Origin: Haloterrigena sp. KLK7
GTDB lineage: Archaea; Halobacteriota; Halobacteria; Halobacteriales; Natrialbaceae
Reading direction: 5' to 3'
Length of the DNA: 64,000 nucleotides
Assembly: GCF_037914945.1 (NCBI RefSeq)
Contig: NZ_CP149787.1
Span: forward strand, 2,542,001-2,606,000
The notes beneath the pieces are model-generated. The model was not told the origin of the DNA. It saw only the letters and a program-made list of their open reading frames with translations, and searched no databases. Of this stretch, positions 8,793 through 18,334 are shown in pieces (positions within the stretch are counted from its first letter, which is position 1; every line of letters starts with the position of its first letter). Made by a program: the position numbers and the translations under genes.

Positions 8793-9248
8793 TCAGTCCA
8801 TCGGGAACTCCTTCTGGAATCCGCGGAACTCGGTGCGGTGGGCCTCCTCGTCGGTGAGGATCGTCACCGCCACGTCCTCCGTGACGGGGTCGTTCGCGTC
8901 GTCGGCGGCCTCGATCAGCGATCGATACGTCTCGATCGCGTCGTTCTCGGCCTCGAGGACGCCCTCGATGACCGACTGGACGTCGGTGGTGTCTTCGGGG
9001 GGTTGGAGACTGTGTTGCTTGGCTTCGAACTGCTCGGAGCCCGGCGGCGACTCGTCGAGTTGCTTCAGGCGCTCCCCGAGTATCCGCGCGTGGTCGAGTT
9101 CCTCCTGGATGTCCTCCTCTAAGCTCTCTTTGACCTCCTCGGCGTGGATCCCGTCCAGCACGATCGCGTTCGAGAGGTAGTTCATCACGGTCTCGAGTTC
9201 GTCGTTGTAGGCCTCCGTCAGGAGGTCCGTGATCTCGTCGGTCGTCAT
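8793..9248 (-). CDS. Ferritin-like diiron domain protein
   Basis: This 151-residue four-helix protein has two carboxylate/histidine motifs, EELDHARILGERL and DEEAHRTEFRGF, plus Glu-rich first and third helices (AYNDELETVMNYLSNA and EAENDAIETYRSLIEAA). Together these provide ligands for a diiron site, as in rubrerythrin/bacterioferritin relatives. It lacks a rubredoxin domain. A role in iron or oxidative-stress handling is likely, in line with the DUF892 gene 0.6 kb away. Confidence 0.8.
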   Translation of the reverse strand: MTTDEITDLLTEAYNDELETVMNYLSNAIVLDGIHAEEVKESLEEDIQEELDHARILGERLKQLDESPPGSEQFEAKQHSLQPPEDTTDVQSVIEGVLEAENDAIETYRSLIEAADDANDPVTEDVAVTILTDEEAHRTEFRGFQKEFPMD

Positions 9249-9691
9249 GCCGGCCGACCTACCACAGCGAGCGGTAAAGACCTGCTACGCGCGCCTGCAT
9301 GACGCGTTTATGGACCCCCGACCGTTCGTCGCTGATCCACAGCGGTGCGCTGCGTTCGCCCGCACGATGCAACGCGACCGACGCACAGTTACGGACATAG
9401 ACGAATGGGCGCTAATAGGTCGGTATAATCGAAATGTTCGTCTCGGTTCCGATCAGGAGAGCGAGTTCTACCCAACTGTCAACCGACGAGCGCGCGCCAG
9501 CGATTCTCGAGCGTCAACGACTCGCGATCGGGGTCGACTCGGGTCGATCGCGGTCTCGCTGGCTCCCGATCGAAGTATGATAATAGGAGGTAATAGGACG
9601 AGGAAGGCCGTTGATGTCTTGCGGTTTTCGACCCCCGTCCGTTGACGTGGGTTGTGATGACTTCACACTCGAGGGTCGAGACAGCGGTAGC
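9249..9691. other. Gene-free leuA upstream region
   Basis: I see no credible gene in these 443 nt. The motif TAATAGG occurs three times (9413-9419, 9581-9587 and 9591-9597); the last two are spaced exactly 10 nt apart. They could be regulator contacts for leuA, but this is speculation. Confidence 0.3.
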
Positions 9692-9699
9692 TTTATATA
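9692..9699 (+). promoter_or_regulatory. TATA box of leuA
   Basis: TTTATATA is centred about 30 nt ahead of the ATG at 9727, the classic archaeal spacing for a transcript that begins within a few nt of that ATG. It sets an upper limit on where leuA translation can start. Confidence 0.75.
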
Positions 9700-9726
9700 C
9701 CTCGTCGCCCGTCGAATTCAGATACA

Positions 9727-10960
9727 ATGTCTTCACAAGACGATTCGTCCTCTGACACCAGTCAGGGGGGTCGAGTTCTTCCAGGGCACGTTAGATTCCA
9801 CTGACGAAATAGAGTCAGCACGTGTCTTCGATACGACCCTCCGGGACGGCGAGCAGTCGCCCGGAACTTCGTTCTCCTACGACGACAAACGGCAGATCGC
9901 GTCCATCCTGGACGACATGGGAACCCACGTTATCGAGGCGGGCTTCCCGGTCAACTCGGACGCGGAATTCGAAGCCGTTCGCGATATCGCGTCGTCGACG
10001 CAAACGACGACCTGCGGGCTAGCCCGCGTCGTCGATGCGGACATCGAGGCCGCACTCGATTCGGGTGTCGAGATGGTGCACACGTTCGTCAGCACCAGCG
10101 ACGTCCAGATCGAGGACTCGATGCACGCGACGCGAGACGAAGTCGTCGAACGCGCAGTCGAATCGGTCGAGCGCGTCACTGAGACGGGAACCACCTGCAT
10201 GTTCTCGCCGATGGACGCGACGCGAACTGACGAGCAGTTCCTGATCGAGATCATCGAGGCCGTCAGCGAGGCCGGCGTCGACTGGATCAACATTCCGGAC
10301 ACCTGCGGCGTCGCCACGCCGACCCGGTTCCGGGCCATGATCGAGAAGGTCTGTGCCCACACCGACGCGCGGATCGACGTCCACACCCACGACGACTTCG
10401 GGCTGGCCACCGCCAACGCCTTGGCCGGCATCGAAGCGGGGGCCGATCAGGCGCAGGTCTCGGTCAACTCCATCGGCGAGCGCGCGGGCAACGCCGCCTA
10501 CGAGGAGTTCGTGATGGCCGTCGAGTCGCTCTACCAGACCGACACGGGGATCGACACGACGCGCATCACCGAGCTCTCGAACGTCGTCGAGGAGAAGAGC
10601 GGGATGGCGACGCCGGGCAACAAGCCCGTCGTCGGCGACAACGCCTTCTCCCACGAGAGCGGCATCCACGCCGCCGGCGTCATCGAGAACTCCGACACCT
10701 TCGAGCCCGGCGTCATGACTCCGGAGATGGTCGGCGCCGAACGCCGCCTGATCCTGGGCAAACACACCGGCACCCACTCGGTACGGGAGCGCCTCGACGA
10801 ACTGGGCTTCGAGCCCACCGACGAGCAGGTCCGGGCGGTCACCCGCCGAGTCAAGGACTTCGGCGCCGAAAAGCGCCGCGTCACCGTCGACGACTTAGAG
10901 CGCTTCGCCGAAGAGGCCGGCGTCGAGCGCGAGTCCGGAGAGGAGGAGGTGCGCGTCTAA
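9727..10960 (+). CDS. leuA: 2-isopropylmalate synthase, apparent N-terminal frameshift
   Basis: LeuA condenses acetyl-CoA with 2-oxoisovalerate, the first committed step of leucine synthesis. The body shows RVFDTTLRDGEQSPGTSFS, the metal-binding HTHDDFGLATANALAG and SVNSIGERAGNAAYEE. There is no long C-terminal leucine-regulatory domain. The promoter-proximal ATG at 9727 reads MSSQDDSSSDTSQGGRVLPG and stops at TGA 9802-9804. The LeuA body, starting at VEFFQGTLDS, is in the +1 frame and has no ATG, GTG or TTG between the TATA box and the conserved domain. A one-base difference before or at the G6 run (9765-9770) would join the two frames. This may be a real frameshift, a base-call error or recoding. 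Citramalate synthase is an alternative. Confidence 0.8.
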
Positions 10961-11090
10961 GGGATGTCCTCCCCGTTTGCCACCCACCGCGAGCCCCTGC
11001 TGTCGCGCTCGAGCCGATCGACCAGCAAGACTTGCAAGCGCGCGAAAACTCGCAAGGGTTATGTCACTCGAGCGTCCTACGAGAACGATA

Positions 11091-11186
11091 ATGACGGTCC
11101 GCGCTTCGCTGTCGGCTCGCAGTCCGGTCGACACCAGCGCGCTCGCTCCGATTCGTATTGTAGGGGCGCCGACGCCCCACCTCTAG
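11091..11186 (+). CDS. Possible 31-codon leader ORF ahead of ilvB
   Basis: A short ORF (MTVRASLSARSPVDTSALAP onwards, ending PTPHL) lies in the long ilvB leader. A TATA-like GGTTATG sits about 30 nt upstream at 11057-11063, consistent with a leaderless start. About nine of its 31 codons specify Ile, Leu or Val. A GC hairpin covers its last codons. By analogy with bacterial ilv/leu attenuation this may be a regulatory leader peptide, but archaeal precedent is weak and it may be chance. Confidence 0.3.
   Translation: MTVRASLSARSPVDTSALAPIRIVGAPTPHL
11163..11178 (+). promoter_or_regulatory. GC hairpin over the leader ORF end
   Basis: GGGGCG-CCGA-CGCCCC forms a 6-bp stem with a 4-nt loop, 5 nt before the stop codon of the leader ORF. 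Its position would allow translation of the ORF to unfold it. Confidence 0.4.
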
Positions 11187-11283
11187 TACCTCGTAGCTCC
11201 GGACCCGAATTCGTCGCATCGTTCTCACAGCGACAGCAAATCCAGCAGATGACAGCATACCCGACATCCACAGCGATCGACAG

Positions 11284-11302
11284 CCGCCACGCGGCGGGAG
11301 GT
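11284..11302 (+). promoter_or_regulatory. Hairpin abutting the ilvB Shine-Dalgarno site
   Basis: CCGCC-ACGC-GGCGG (11284-11297) shares its last base with the strong ribosome-binding site GGAGGT (11297-11302), 5 nt ahead of the ilvB ATG. A strong site in a leader longer than 200 nt implies a leadered mRNA, unlike most genes here. Confidence 0.4.
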
Positions 11303-11307
11303 AATCG

Positions 11308-13128
11308 ATGAGCGAACGCGCAGCAAAGGTCACACAGGCAGACGAGGAGGAACAGGCCGACGATCAGATCACTGACAGCGCGGCTCCGGACGCGGCCCAG
11401 GAGATCGACGCCGAGTCCGAGTCGGAAACGACGCCCGAGCCCGTCACCAGCGGTGCCGAGGCGGTCGTCCGCGCGCTCGAGAACGCGGGCGTCGAGCACG
11501 CCTTCGGCGTGCAGGGCGGGGCGATCATGCCCGTCTACGACGCCCTCTACGACTCGGACATCTACCACGTGACGATGGCCCACGAGCAGGGCGCGGCCCA
11601 CGCGGCCGACGCCTACGGCATCGTCTCGGGGAAGCCGGGCATCTGCCTGGCGACCTCCGGACCGGGCGCGACCAACCTCGTCACGGGACTGGCGGACGCC
11701 GACATGGACTCGGATCCGCTCGTCGCCCTGACGGGGCAGGTTCCGACGGAGTTCGTCGGCAACGACGCCTTCCAGGAGACCGACACGACGGGCGTCACGA
11801 CGCCGGTCACGAAGAACAACACCTTCGCGAGCGACTCGGATCGCGTCGGCAACGACGTCAGCGAGGCGTTCGCCCTCGCCAGCGAGGGTCGACCGGGCCC
11901 GACGCTGGTCGACCTGCCCAAGGACATCACCAACGGCGAGACCGACCGCGAGCCCGACGCGCCCGCGGTTCCCGACACCTACGAGGTCCAGGAGCGGGCC
12001 GACGAGGAGCTCGTCGACGCCGCGGCCGAGCGGCTCGAGAACTCGAACAGACCCGTCATGCTGCTCGGCGGCGGCGTCATCAAGGGCGAGGCCAGCGAGG
12101 CCTGCCGGGAGTTCGCCATCGAACACGAGATTCCGGTCATCACCACGATGCCCGGTCTCGGCGCGTTCCCCGAGGATCACGAGCTGTCGCTCGAGATGGC
12201 GGGGATGCACGGCACCGGCTACGCCAACATGGCGATCACCCACTGCGACACGCTGATCGGGATCGGGACTCGGTTCGACGACCGCCTGACCGGCGGGATC
12301 GAGACCTTCGCGCCCGACGCGGAGCTGATCCACGTCGACATCGATCCCGCGGAGATCTCGAAGAACATCCACGCGGACTACCCGCTGGTCGGCGACGCCG
12401 AAACCGTCGTCGAGCAGCTGGCCGCGGCCGTCGACGAGTCGCCCGAGGCGACGAAGTGGCGCGCTCAGTGCCAGCAGTGGAAGTCCGACTACTCGATGGC
12501 CTACGACGCGCCCGAGGACGAGCCGGTCCAGCCGGAGTTCGTCGTCGAAGCCTTGGACGAGGCGACCGACGACGACACCATCGTGACGACCGGCGTCGGC
12601 CAACACCAGATGTGGGCCTGCCAGTACTGGACGTTCACCGAGCCCCGCACGTGGGTCTCGAGTCACGGGCTCGGGACCATGGGCTACGGGCTGCCGGCGG
12701 CGATCGGCGCCCGGATCGCGGCCGACGACGATCAGGACGTCGTCTGTATCGACGGCGACGGCTCGTTCCTGATGACGATGCAGGGGCTCTCCGTGGCCGT
12801 TCGCGAGAATCTGGACATCACGGTCGCCGTGCTCAACAACGAGTACATCGGGATGGTCCGACAGTGGCAGGACGCCTTCTTCGAGGGCCGCCACTCCGCG
12901 TCGGACTACCACTGGATGCCCGAGTTCGACAAGCTGGCCGAGGCCTTCGGCGCGGCCGGCTTCCGCATCGACGACTACGACGAGGTCGCCGACACCATCG
13001 AGGACGCGCTGGCCTACGACGGCCCCTCGGTGATCGACGTCCACATCGATCCCGAGGCCAACGTCTTCCCGATGGTGCCAAGCGGCGGCGACAACGGACA
13101 GTTCGCACTGACGGAGGATCAGCTATGA
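11308..13128 (+). CDS. ilvB: Acetolactate synthase large subunit
   Basis: This 606-residue ThDP enzyme makes acetolactate from pyruvate (valine/leucine) and acetohydroxybutyrate (isoleucine). After a 45-residue acidic extension, the PYR domain has AFGVQGGAIMPVYDAL and the activating Glu in MAHEQGAAHAADAYG. A central FAD-type domain follows, then the ThDP/Mg site CIDGDGSFLMTMQ...NNEYIGMVRQWQ. The N-terminal extension is typical halophilic surface sequence. Its stop overlaps the ilvN start in an ATGA arrangement, so the two subunits are translationally coupled. Confidence 0.95.
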   Translation: MSERAAKVTQADEEEQADDQITDSAAPDAAQEIDAESESETTPEPVTSGAEAVVRALENAGVEHAFGVQGGAIMPVYDALYDSDIYHVTMAHEQGAAHAADAYGIVSGKPGICLATSGPGATNLVTGLADADMDSDPLVALTGQVPTEFVGNDAFQETDTTGVTTPVTKNNTFASDSDRVGNDVSEAFALASEGRPGPTLVDLPKDITNGETDREPDAPAVPDTYEVQERADEELVDAAAERLENSNRPVMLLGGGVIKGEASEACREFAIEHEIPVITTMPGLGAFPEDHELSLEMAGMHGTGYANMAITHCDTLIGIGTRFDDRLTGGIETFAPDAELIHVDIDPAEISKNIHADYPLVGDAETVVEQLAAAVDESPEATKWRAQCQQWKSDYSMAYDAPEDEPVQPEFVVEALDEATDDDTIVTTGVGQHQMWACQYWTFTEPRTWVSSHGLGTMGYGLPAAIGARIAADDDQDVVCIDGDGSFLMTMQGLSVAVRENLDITVAVLNNEYIGMVRQWQDAFFEGRHSASDYHWMPEFDKLAEAFGAAGFRIDDYDEVADTIEDALAYDGPSVIDVHIDPEANVFPMVPSGGDNGQFALTEDQL

Positions 13129-13790
13129 AACGCGGATTAGAGGGCCCACCGCCGGAGGACCGACCGACCCCCGCGGGTCGACGCAACAAGCAGGGCATTC
13201 GCATCGACCCCGAGGTCGAAGCGACCCACGAGCCCCGGCGCACCGTCATCTCCGCGCTGGTCGAACACGAACCCGGCGTGCTCTCGGACGTCTCGGGACT
13301 GTTCTCGAGGCGGCAGTTCAACATCGAGAGCCTGACCGTCGGGCCGACGAAAGACGAGGACCGCGCGCGGATCACGGTCGTCGTCGAGGAGCCCGATCCC
13401 GGCATCGACCAGATCAAGAAACAGCTGCGAAAGCTGGTGCCGGTGATCTCGGTGCGCGAGCTCGAGCCCGACGCGATGCAGCGGGAGCTGGCGCTGATCA
13501 AGGTCGACGCCGACGATCCCGCACAGGTCCACGCCGTCGCGGACATGTACGACGCGACGACCGTCGACTCGAGTCCGGAAACGGCGACCTTCGAGATCAC
13601 GGGCGCCCGCAAGAAGATCGAGGCCGCGGTCGAGACGTTCGGCCAGTTCGGCATCCGCGAGATCTCGCGGACCGGGACGACGGCGCTCGCTCGCGGCACC
13701 GAGGAGACCGCGGCGCCCGTGAGCGCGACGGAATCGGCCGCCGACGAGGCGAACCACGACGAACCATACCAGACAGCTGACGATGACTGA
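13125..13790 (+). CDS. ilvN: Acetolactate synthase small (regulatory) subunit
   Basis: This 221-residue subunit binds the branched-chain amino acid effector and stimulates IlvB. The ACT domain near residues 40-115 contains [20 protein letters not shown] and [10 protein letters not shown]. The second half carries [14 protein letters not shown], a typical IlvN C-terminal signature. The C-terminal tail is unusually long and acidic. The ATG at 13125 overlaps the ilvB stop, and the 3' end overlaps ilvC by 8 nt. Confidence 0.93.
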   Translation: MKRGLEGPPPEDRPTPAGRRNKQGIRIDPEVEATHEPRRTVISALVEHEPGVLSDVSGLFSRRQFNIESLTVGPTKDEDRARITVVVEEPDPGIDQIKKQLRKLVPVISVRELEPDAMQRELALIKVDADDPAQVHAVADMYDATTVDSSPETATFEITGARKKIEAAVETFGQFGIREISRTGTTALARGTEETAAPVSATESAADEANHDEPYQTADDD

Positions 13791-14841
13791 CGAATTCACC
13801 ACCGACATCTACTACGACGACGACGCAGACGTATCGACGCTCGACGACGAGACCGTGGCCGTGCTGGGCTACGGGAGCCAGGGCCACGCCCACGCGCTGA
13901 ACCTCCACGACAGCGGCGTGGACGTGGTCGTCGGCCTGCGGGAGGGGTCGTCCTCGCGCTCGGCCGCCGAAGCCGACGGCCTCGAGGTCGCGACGCCGGC
14001 CGACGCCGTCGCCCAGGCCTCCTACGTCTCCGTGCTGGTCCCCGACACCGTTCAGGCCGACGTCTACGAGAACGACATCGAACCCAACCTCGAGGAAGGA
14101 GATACGCTCCAGTTCGCCCACGGGCTGAACATCCACTACAACCAGATCCAGCCCCCCGAGGGCGTCGACGTGACGATGGTCGCGCCGAAGAGCCCAGGCC
14201 ACCTCGTCCGCCGCAACTACGAGAACGACGAGGGGACGCCCGGCCTGCTGGCGATATATCAGGACACGACCGGCGACGCCGAGGAGCGCGCCCTCGCGTA
14301 CGCGAAGGGAATCGGCTGTACCCGCGCCGGCGTCATCGAGACGACGTTCCAGGAAGAGGTCGAGTCCGACCTCTTCGGCGAGCAGGCCGTCCTCTGTGGC
14401 GGCGTCACCTCGCTGGTCAAACACGGCTACGAGACGCTGGTCGACGCGGGCTACTCGCCCGAAATCGCCTACTTCGAGTGTCTCAACGAGCTCAAACTGA
14501 TCGTCGACCTGATGTACGAAGGCGGGAACATGGAGATGTGGAACTCCGTCTCCGACACCGCCGAATACGGCGGTCTCACCCGCGGTGACCGGATCGTCGA
14601 CGATTCGGTTCGGGAGAACATGGAAGAGGTCCTCGAGGAGGTCCAGAACGGCGAGTTCACGCGCGAGTGGATCGTCGAGAATCAGGCCGGTCGACCGAGC
14701 TACACCCAGCTTCGGAACGCCGAGCAGAACCACGACATCGAGGAGGTCGGTGAACGGCTGCGCGGCCTGTTCGCCTGGGCCGAGGAGGAAGCGGAAACGG
14801 AAGAAGAAGACGAGTCCGTCCAGGTGGAGGCGGACGACTGA
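13783..14841 (+). CDS. ilvC: Ketol-acid reductoisomerase, class I
   Basis: IlvC isomerises and reduces acetolactate to 2,3-dihydroxyisovalerate with a nicotinamide cofactor and Mg. The N-terminal Rossmann segment reads [19 protein letters not shown]. The knotted C-terminal domain shows the metal ligands in the [10 protein letters not shown] and [20 protein letters not shown] stretches. At 352 residues it is class I with an added acidic tail ([19 protein letters not shown]). The overlap with ilvN indicates one operon. Confidence 0.95.
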   Translation: MTDEFTTDIYYDDDADVSTLDDETVAVLGYGSQGHAHALNLHDSGVDVVVGLREGSSSRSAAEADGLEVATPADAVAQASYVSVLVPDTVQADVYENDIEPNLEEGDTLQFAHGLNIHYNQIQPPEGVDVTMVAPKSPGHLVRRNYENDEGTPGLLAIYQDTTGDAEERALAYAKGIGCTRAGVIETTFQEEVESDLFGEQAVLCGGVTSLVKHGYETLVDAGYSPEIAYFECLNELKLIVDLMYEGGNMEMWNSVSDTAEYGGLTRGDRIVDDSVRENMEEVLEEVQNGEFTREWIVENQAGRPSYTQLRNAEQNHDIEEVGERLRGLFAWAEEEAETEEEDESVQVEADD

Positions 14842-14854
14842 TCGACAACGACCA

Positions 14855-15121
14855 ATGAGCAACAACGAACCGACGACAGACACGATGGCTGACGTCAGCC
14901 ACACGAACCCCTACACCGGAGAGACGGTCGGGCGGCTGTTCAGTCGCGGTCCGACGGTCGCCACCGACGGTGGCCGAGACGCGACGGAGCCCACCGAACG
15001 CACAGACGACGAACCGAACGACACGATGGCGGACGTGGATCACACGCCGCCACAGGACGCCGAGGACGCGAACCGCGTCTTCGAGCGCGGACGGGACCAC
15101 CCCGTAGAGGACGAGGAATGA
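14855..15121 (+). CDS. Small haloarchaeal protein with internal duplication
   Basis: This 88-residue acidic protein sits between ilvC and leuC and overlaps the leuC start (ATGA). It contains the same block twice: [15 protein letters not shown]...GRLFSRG and [15 protein letters not shown]...NRVFERG, about 45 residues apart. The shared pattern DTMADVxHTxP...RxFxRG suggests two copies of one short binding motif. No enzyme motif is visible. Its place inside the operon hints at a role with the Ilv/Leu enzymes, but this is inference. Confidence 0.75.
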   Translation: MSNNEPTTDTMADVSHTNPYTGETVGRLFSRGPTVATDGGRDATEPTERTDDEPNDTMADVDHTPPQDAEDANRVFERGRDHPVEDEE

Positions 15122-16539
15122 GCGAGGGCACACTGTACGACAAGGTCTGGGATCGACACAAAGTTACGACGCTGCCGACCGGACAGGACCAACTGTTCAT
15201 CGGCCTCCACCTCATCCACGAGGTGACGAGCCCGCAGGCGTTCGGGATGCTCCGCGAGCGCGACCTCGAGGTCGCCTACCCCGAACTGACCCACGCGACG
15301 GTCGACCACATCGTCCCGACGGCCGACCAGTCCCGGCCCTACGAGGAGGACGCGGCCGAGGAGATGATGGCCGAACTCGAGGAGAACGTCCGCGAGGCGG
15401 GCATCGAGTTCTCCGACCCGACGACGGGCGATCAGGGGATCGTCCACGTCATCGGACCGGAGCAGGGACTGACCCAGCCCGGCAAGACGATCGTCTGCGG
15501 GGACTCCCACACCTCCACCCACGGCGCCTTCGGCGCGCTCGCGTTCGGCATCGGGACCTCCCAGATCCGGGACGTGCTCGCGACGGGGACCGTCGCCATG
15601 GAGAAACAGAAGGTCCGCAAGATCCAGGTCGACGGCGAGCTCGGCGACGGCGTCGAGGCCAAGGACATCATCCTCGAGATCATCCGCCGACTCGGCACCG
15701 AGGGCGGCGTCGGCTACGTCTACGAGTACGCCGGCGAAGCCATCGAGTCGCTGGGTATGGAGGGTCGGATGTCGATCTGTAACATGTCCATCGAGGGCGG
15801 TGCCCGCGCGGGCTACGTCAATCCCGACGAGACCACCTACGAGTGGCTCGAGGAGACGGACTACTTCCAGGAGAACCCGGAGAAGTTCGAGGAACTCAAG
15901 CCGTACTGGGAGTCCATCCGCTCCGACGAGGACGCCGAGTACGACGACGTCGTTCACATCGACGCGAACGAACTCGAGCCGGTCGTCACCTGGGGGACCA
16001 CGCCCGGACAGGGCGTCGGTGTCACCGACCCGATTCCGGCACCCGAAGACCTGCCCGAGGAGAAACAGGACACGGCCCGACGCGCCCAGGAACACATGCG
16101 CGTCGAGCCCGGCGACACGATGGAAGGCTACGACATCGACGTGGCCTTCCTCGGCTCCTGTACGAACGCCCGCCTGCCGGACCTGCGACGCGCCGCCCGG
16201 ATCGTCGAGGGCCGAGAGGTCGCCGACGACGTCCGCGCGATGGTCGTCCCCGGCAGCCAGCGCGTCCAGGAGGCCGCCGAAGAGGAAGGGCTGAAGGACA
16301 TCTTCGAGGAAGCCGGCTTCGAGTGGCGCAACGCCGGCTGTTCGATGTGTCTCGGCATGAACGAGGACCAACTCGAGGGCGACGAGGCCTGCGCCTCCTC
16401 CTCGAACCGGAACTTCGTCGGCCGCCAGGGCTCGAAGGACGGGCGGACCGTCCTGATGAACCCGCGGATGGTCGCCGCGGCGGCGATCACCGGCGAGGTC
16501 TCTGACGTGCGCGATCTGAAGGAGGTGAACCTGGCGTGA
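15118..16539 (+). CDS. leuC: 3-isopropylmalate dehydratase large subunit
   Basis: LeuC with LeuD isomerises 2- to 3-isopropylmalate using a [4Fe-4S] cluster. The aconitase-type active-site stretches are [20 protein letters not shown], the first cluster cysteine in [14 protein letters not shown], and the other two in [11 protein letters not shown]. The 473-residue length fits. The start overlaps the preceding small gene, and the stop overlaps the leuD GTG. Homoaconitase is the main alternative, made unlikely by the leucine operon. Confidence 0.94.
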   Translation: MSEGTLYDKVWDRHKVTTLPTGQDQLFIGLHLIHEVTSPQAFGMLRERDLEVAYPELTHATVDHIVPTADQSRPYEEDAAEEMMAELEENVREAGIEFSDPTTGDQGIVHVIGPEQGLTQPGKTIVCGDSHTSTHGAFGALAFGIGTSQIRDVLATGTVAMEKQKVRKIQVDGELGDGVEAKDIILEIIRRLGTEGGVGYVYEYAGEAIESLGMEGRMSICNMSIEGGARAGYVNPDETTYEWLEETDYFQENPEKFEELKPYWESIRSDEDAEYDDVVHIDANELEPVVTWGTTPGQGVGVTDPIPAPEDLPEEKQDTARRAQEHMRVEPGDTMEGYDIDVAFLGSCTNARLPDLRRAARIVEGREVADDVRAMVVPGSQRVQEAAEEEGLKDIFEEAGFEWRNAGCSMCLGMNEDQLEGDEACASSSNRNFVGRQGSKDGRTVLMNPRMVAAAAITGEVSDVRDLKEVNLA

Positions 16540-17171
16540 GCGACGAAGTCGAGATTCCGGAAGTGAACTACGTCTCCGGCTCGGGCGTCCCGATTCGGGG
16601 CAACGACATCGACACCGACCAGATCATCCCGGCGCGGTTCATGAAGGTCGTCACCTTCGACGGACTGGGCGAGTTCGCGTTCTTCGACGTCCGGTTCGAC
16701 GACGACGACAACCCCAAGGACCACCCGATGAACGAGGAGCGCTTCCAGGACTCCTCGGTGATGGTCGTCAACAGCAACTTCGGCTGTGGCTCCTCGCGCG
16801 AGCACGCGCCCCAGGCCCTGATGCGCTGGGGCATCGACGCGATCATCGGCGAGAGCTTCGCCGAGATCTTCGCCGGCAACTGTCTGGCCCTCGGCATCCC
16901 GACCGTCACGGCCGACAGCGAGACGATCCAGGACCTGCAGGACTGGGTCGACGAGCACCCCGACGGCGAGATCGACATCGACGTCGAGGCCGAGGAGGTC
17001 ACCTACGGCGGGCAGACGATCGACGTCACCGTCGACGACGCCCAGCGCAAGGCCCTCGTTGAGGGCGTCTGGGACACGACGGCGCTGATGAAGTCCAACG
17101 CCGGCGCGGTCGCCGAGTTGGCCCGGGAACTGCCGTACGTCGACGACGCGGCGATCCCCGAAGCCGAGTAA
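16536..17171 (+). CDS. leuD: 3-isopropylmalate dehydratase small subunit
   Basis: LeuD supplies the swivelling substrate-recognition domain of isopropylmalate isomerase. Hallmarks are [16 protein letters not shown] near the start and [17 protein letters not shown]. The protein has 211 residues, somewhat longer than bacterial counterparts. It starts with GTG in a GTGA overlap with the leuC stop, so expression is coupled. A T5 tract (17196-17200) after the stop probably ends the operon. Confidence 0.94.
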   Translation: MSDEVEIPEVNYVSGSGVPIRGNDIDTDQIIPARFMKVVTFDGLGEFAFFDVRFDDDDNPKDHPMNEERFQDSSVMVVNSNFGCGSSREHAPQALMRWGIDAIIGESFAEIFAGNCLALGIPTVTADSETIQDLQDWVDEHPDGEIDIDVEAEEVTYGGQTIDVTVDDAQRKALVEGVWDTTALMKSNAGAVAELARELPYVDDAAIPEAE

Positions 17172-17195
17172 CGCGCTCGAGGCGCTCGTTCGCCG

Positions 17196-17200
17196 TTTTT
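17196..17200 (+). terminator. T5 tract after leuD
   Basis: Five T residues 25 nt past the leuD stop, followed by more T-rich sequence, form a likely terminator for the ilv-leu operon. Confidence 0.4.
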
Positions 17201-17358
17201 CCGTTTACGAAAACCGGACAGAGACGTCTCGACCGTCCGTTCGTCCGGCAGGGGTCCTCGCTCGAGCGTCCGAAGTCGAGCGATTCGCTATCATACCGGA
17301 AGCGGCAGACCCGTGCCGGCACCGCTACCGCTTTCGGCGCCAGTCCGCAACGTCAGGT

Positions 17359-18273
17359 ATGTCTCGGAACCGCGATATCGCGATGTTTCTGTCCTTGGCC
17401 GTCCTGTGGGGATTCTCCTTTCCGGCGATTTCGGTCGGCCTCGAGTCGCTCCCGCCGTTGCTCTTCGCGGCGGCTCGGTACGATATCGCAGCGGTCCTGC
17501 TGCTGGCCGCGGCCGTCGTCCGGGTCGAGCGGTGGCGCCCGACCGCACGGAACGATCTGGCGGCCGTCGCGGGCGGCGGCGTCTTCCTCATCGCCGGCAA
17601 CGGCCTCCTCTTCCTGGGCCAGCAGACGGTCCCCAGCGGCGTCGCCGCGATCCTGCAGGGACTGGTCCCGATCCTGACCGCGCTGTGGGCGATTCCGCTG
17701 CTGGGCGAGCGGCTCACGGGGCTCGGAGCCGTCGGCGCCGCCGTGGGCTTTCTCGGCGTCGGACTGGTCGTTCAGCCCGATCCCGGTAATCTACTGGCGG
17801 GCGACACCGCCGCGCGGCTGCTCATCGTCGGCCAGGTGTGCAGCGTCGCGCTCGGCGGCGTCCTCATCCAGCGGGCCGGCCCGACGCTCGAGCAGCTCCC
17901 GCTGGTCGGCTGGTCGATGCTCGTCGGGGGCCTCGTCCTGCACACCGTGAGCCTCGGTACCGGCGAGTCGCTCGGCGCCGCCGTGATCGGTCCCGTCTCG
18001 CTGACCGCCCTGCTCTACCTCGGCGTCTTCGCGACCGCCCTCGCCTTCATGCTCTACTTCACGATCCTCGAGGAACACGGCGCGTTCGAGGCGGCGCTGA
18101 TCGGCTACCTGGTGCCGATCGTCGCGACGATCGCCGGCGTCGTCCTGCTCGACGAGTCGGTCGGCTCGCTGACGGTCGCCGGCTTCGCGCTGGTCGCCGT
18201 CGGCTTCGCCCTGCTCAAGCGCCGAACCATCGCCGACGCGGTGGGGCTCTCGAGCGGCGTCGGCAGTCCGTGA
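17359..18273 (+). CDS. EamA-family (DMT superfamily) transporter
   Basis: This 304-residue membrane protein has about ten hydrophobic helices in two EamA repeats. The first begins FLSLAVLWGFSFPAISVGLE, and the second contains GVFATALAFMLYFTILEEHG followed by EAALIGYLVPIVATIAGVVLLDE, the family's end-of-repeat pattern. Such carriers usually export amino acids or metabolites. Its position between leuD and leuB raises the idea of amino-acid export, but the substrate is unknown. Confidence 0.85.
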   Translation: MSRNRDIAMFLSLAVLWGFSFPAISVGLESLPPLLFAAARYDIAAVLLLAAAVVRVERWRPTARNDLAAVAGGGVFLIAGNGLLFLGQQTVPSGVAAILQGLVPILTALWAIPLLGERLTGLGAVGAAVGFLGVGLVVQPDPGNLLAGDTAARLLIVGQVCSVALGGVLIQRAGPTLEQLPLVGWSMLVGGLVLHTVSLGTGESLGAAVIGPVSLTALLYLGVFATALAFMLYFTILEEHGAFEAALIGYLVPIVATIAGVVLLDESVGSLTVAGFALVAVGFALLKRRTIADAVGLSSGVGSP

Positions 18274-18334
18274 CGCGTCGTCGCGTAGGGGCTCGTCGAG
18301 CGGACTCGCGTCGCTGATGCCGTAGCGGCGCCGC

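Noticed and set aside
9611-9726. ATG 9611 or GTG 9647 as the leuA start
   Set aside because: The frame crosses the TATA box at 9692-9699, so the transcript would start downstream of these codons.
11077-13044. 655-codon open frame on the minus strand
   Set aside because: It is antisense to ilvB, and long antisense frames are expected in G/C-rich, third-position-biased coding DNA.
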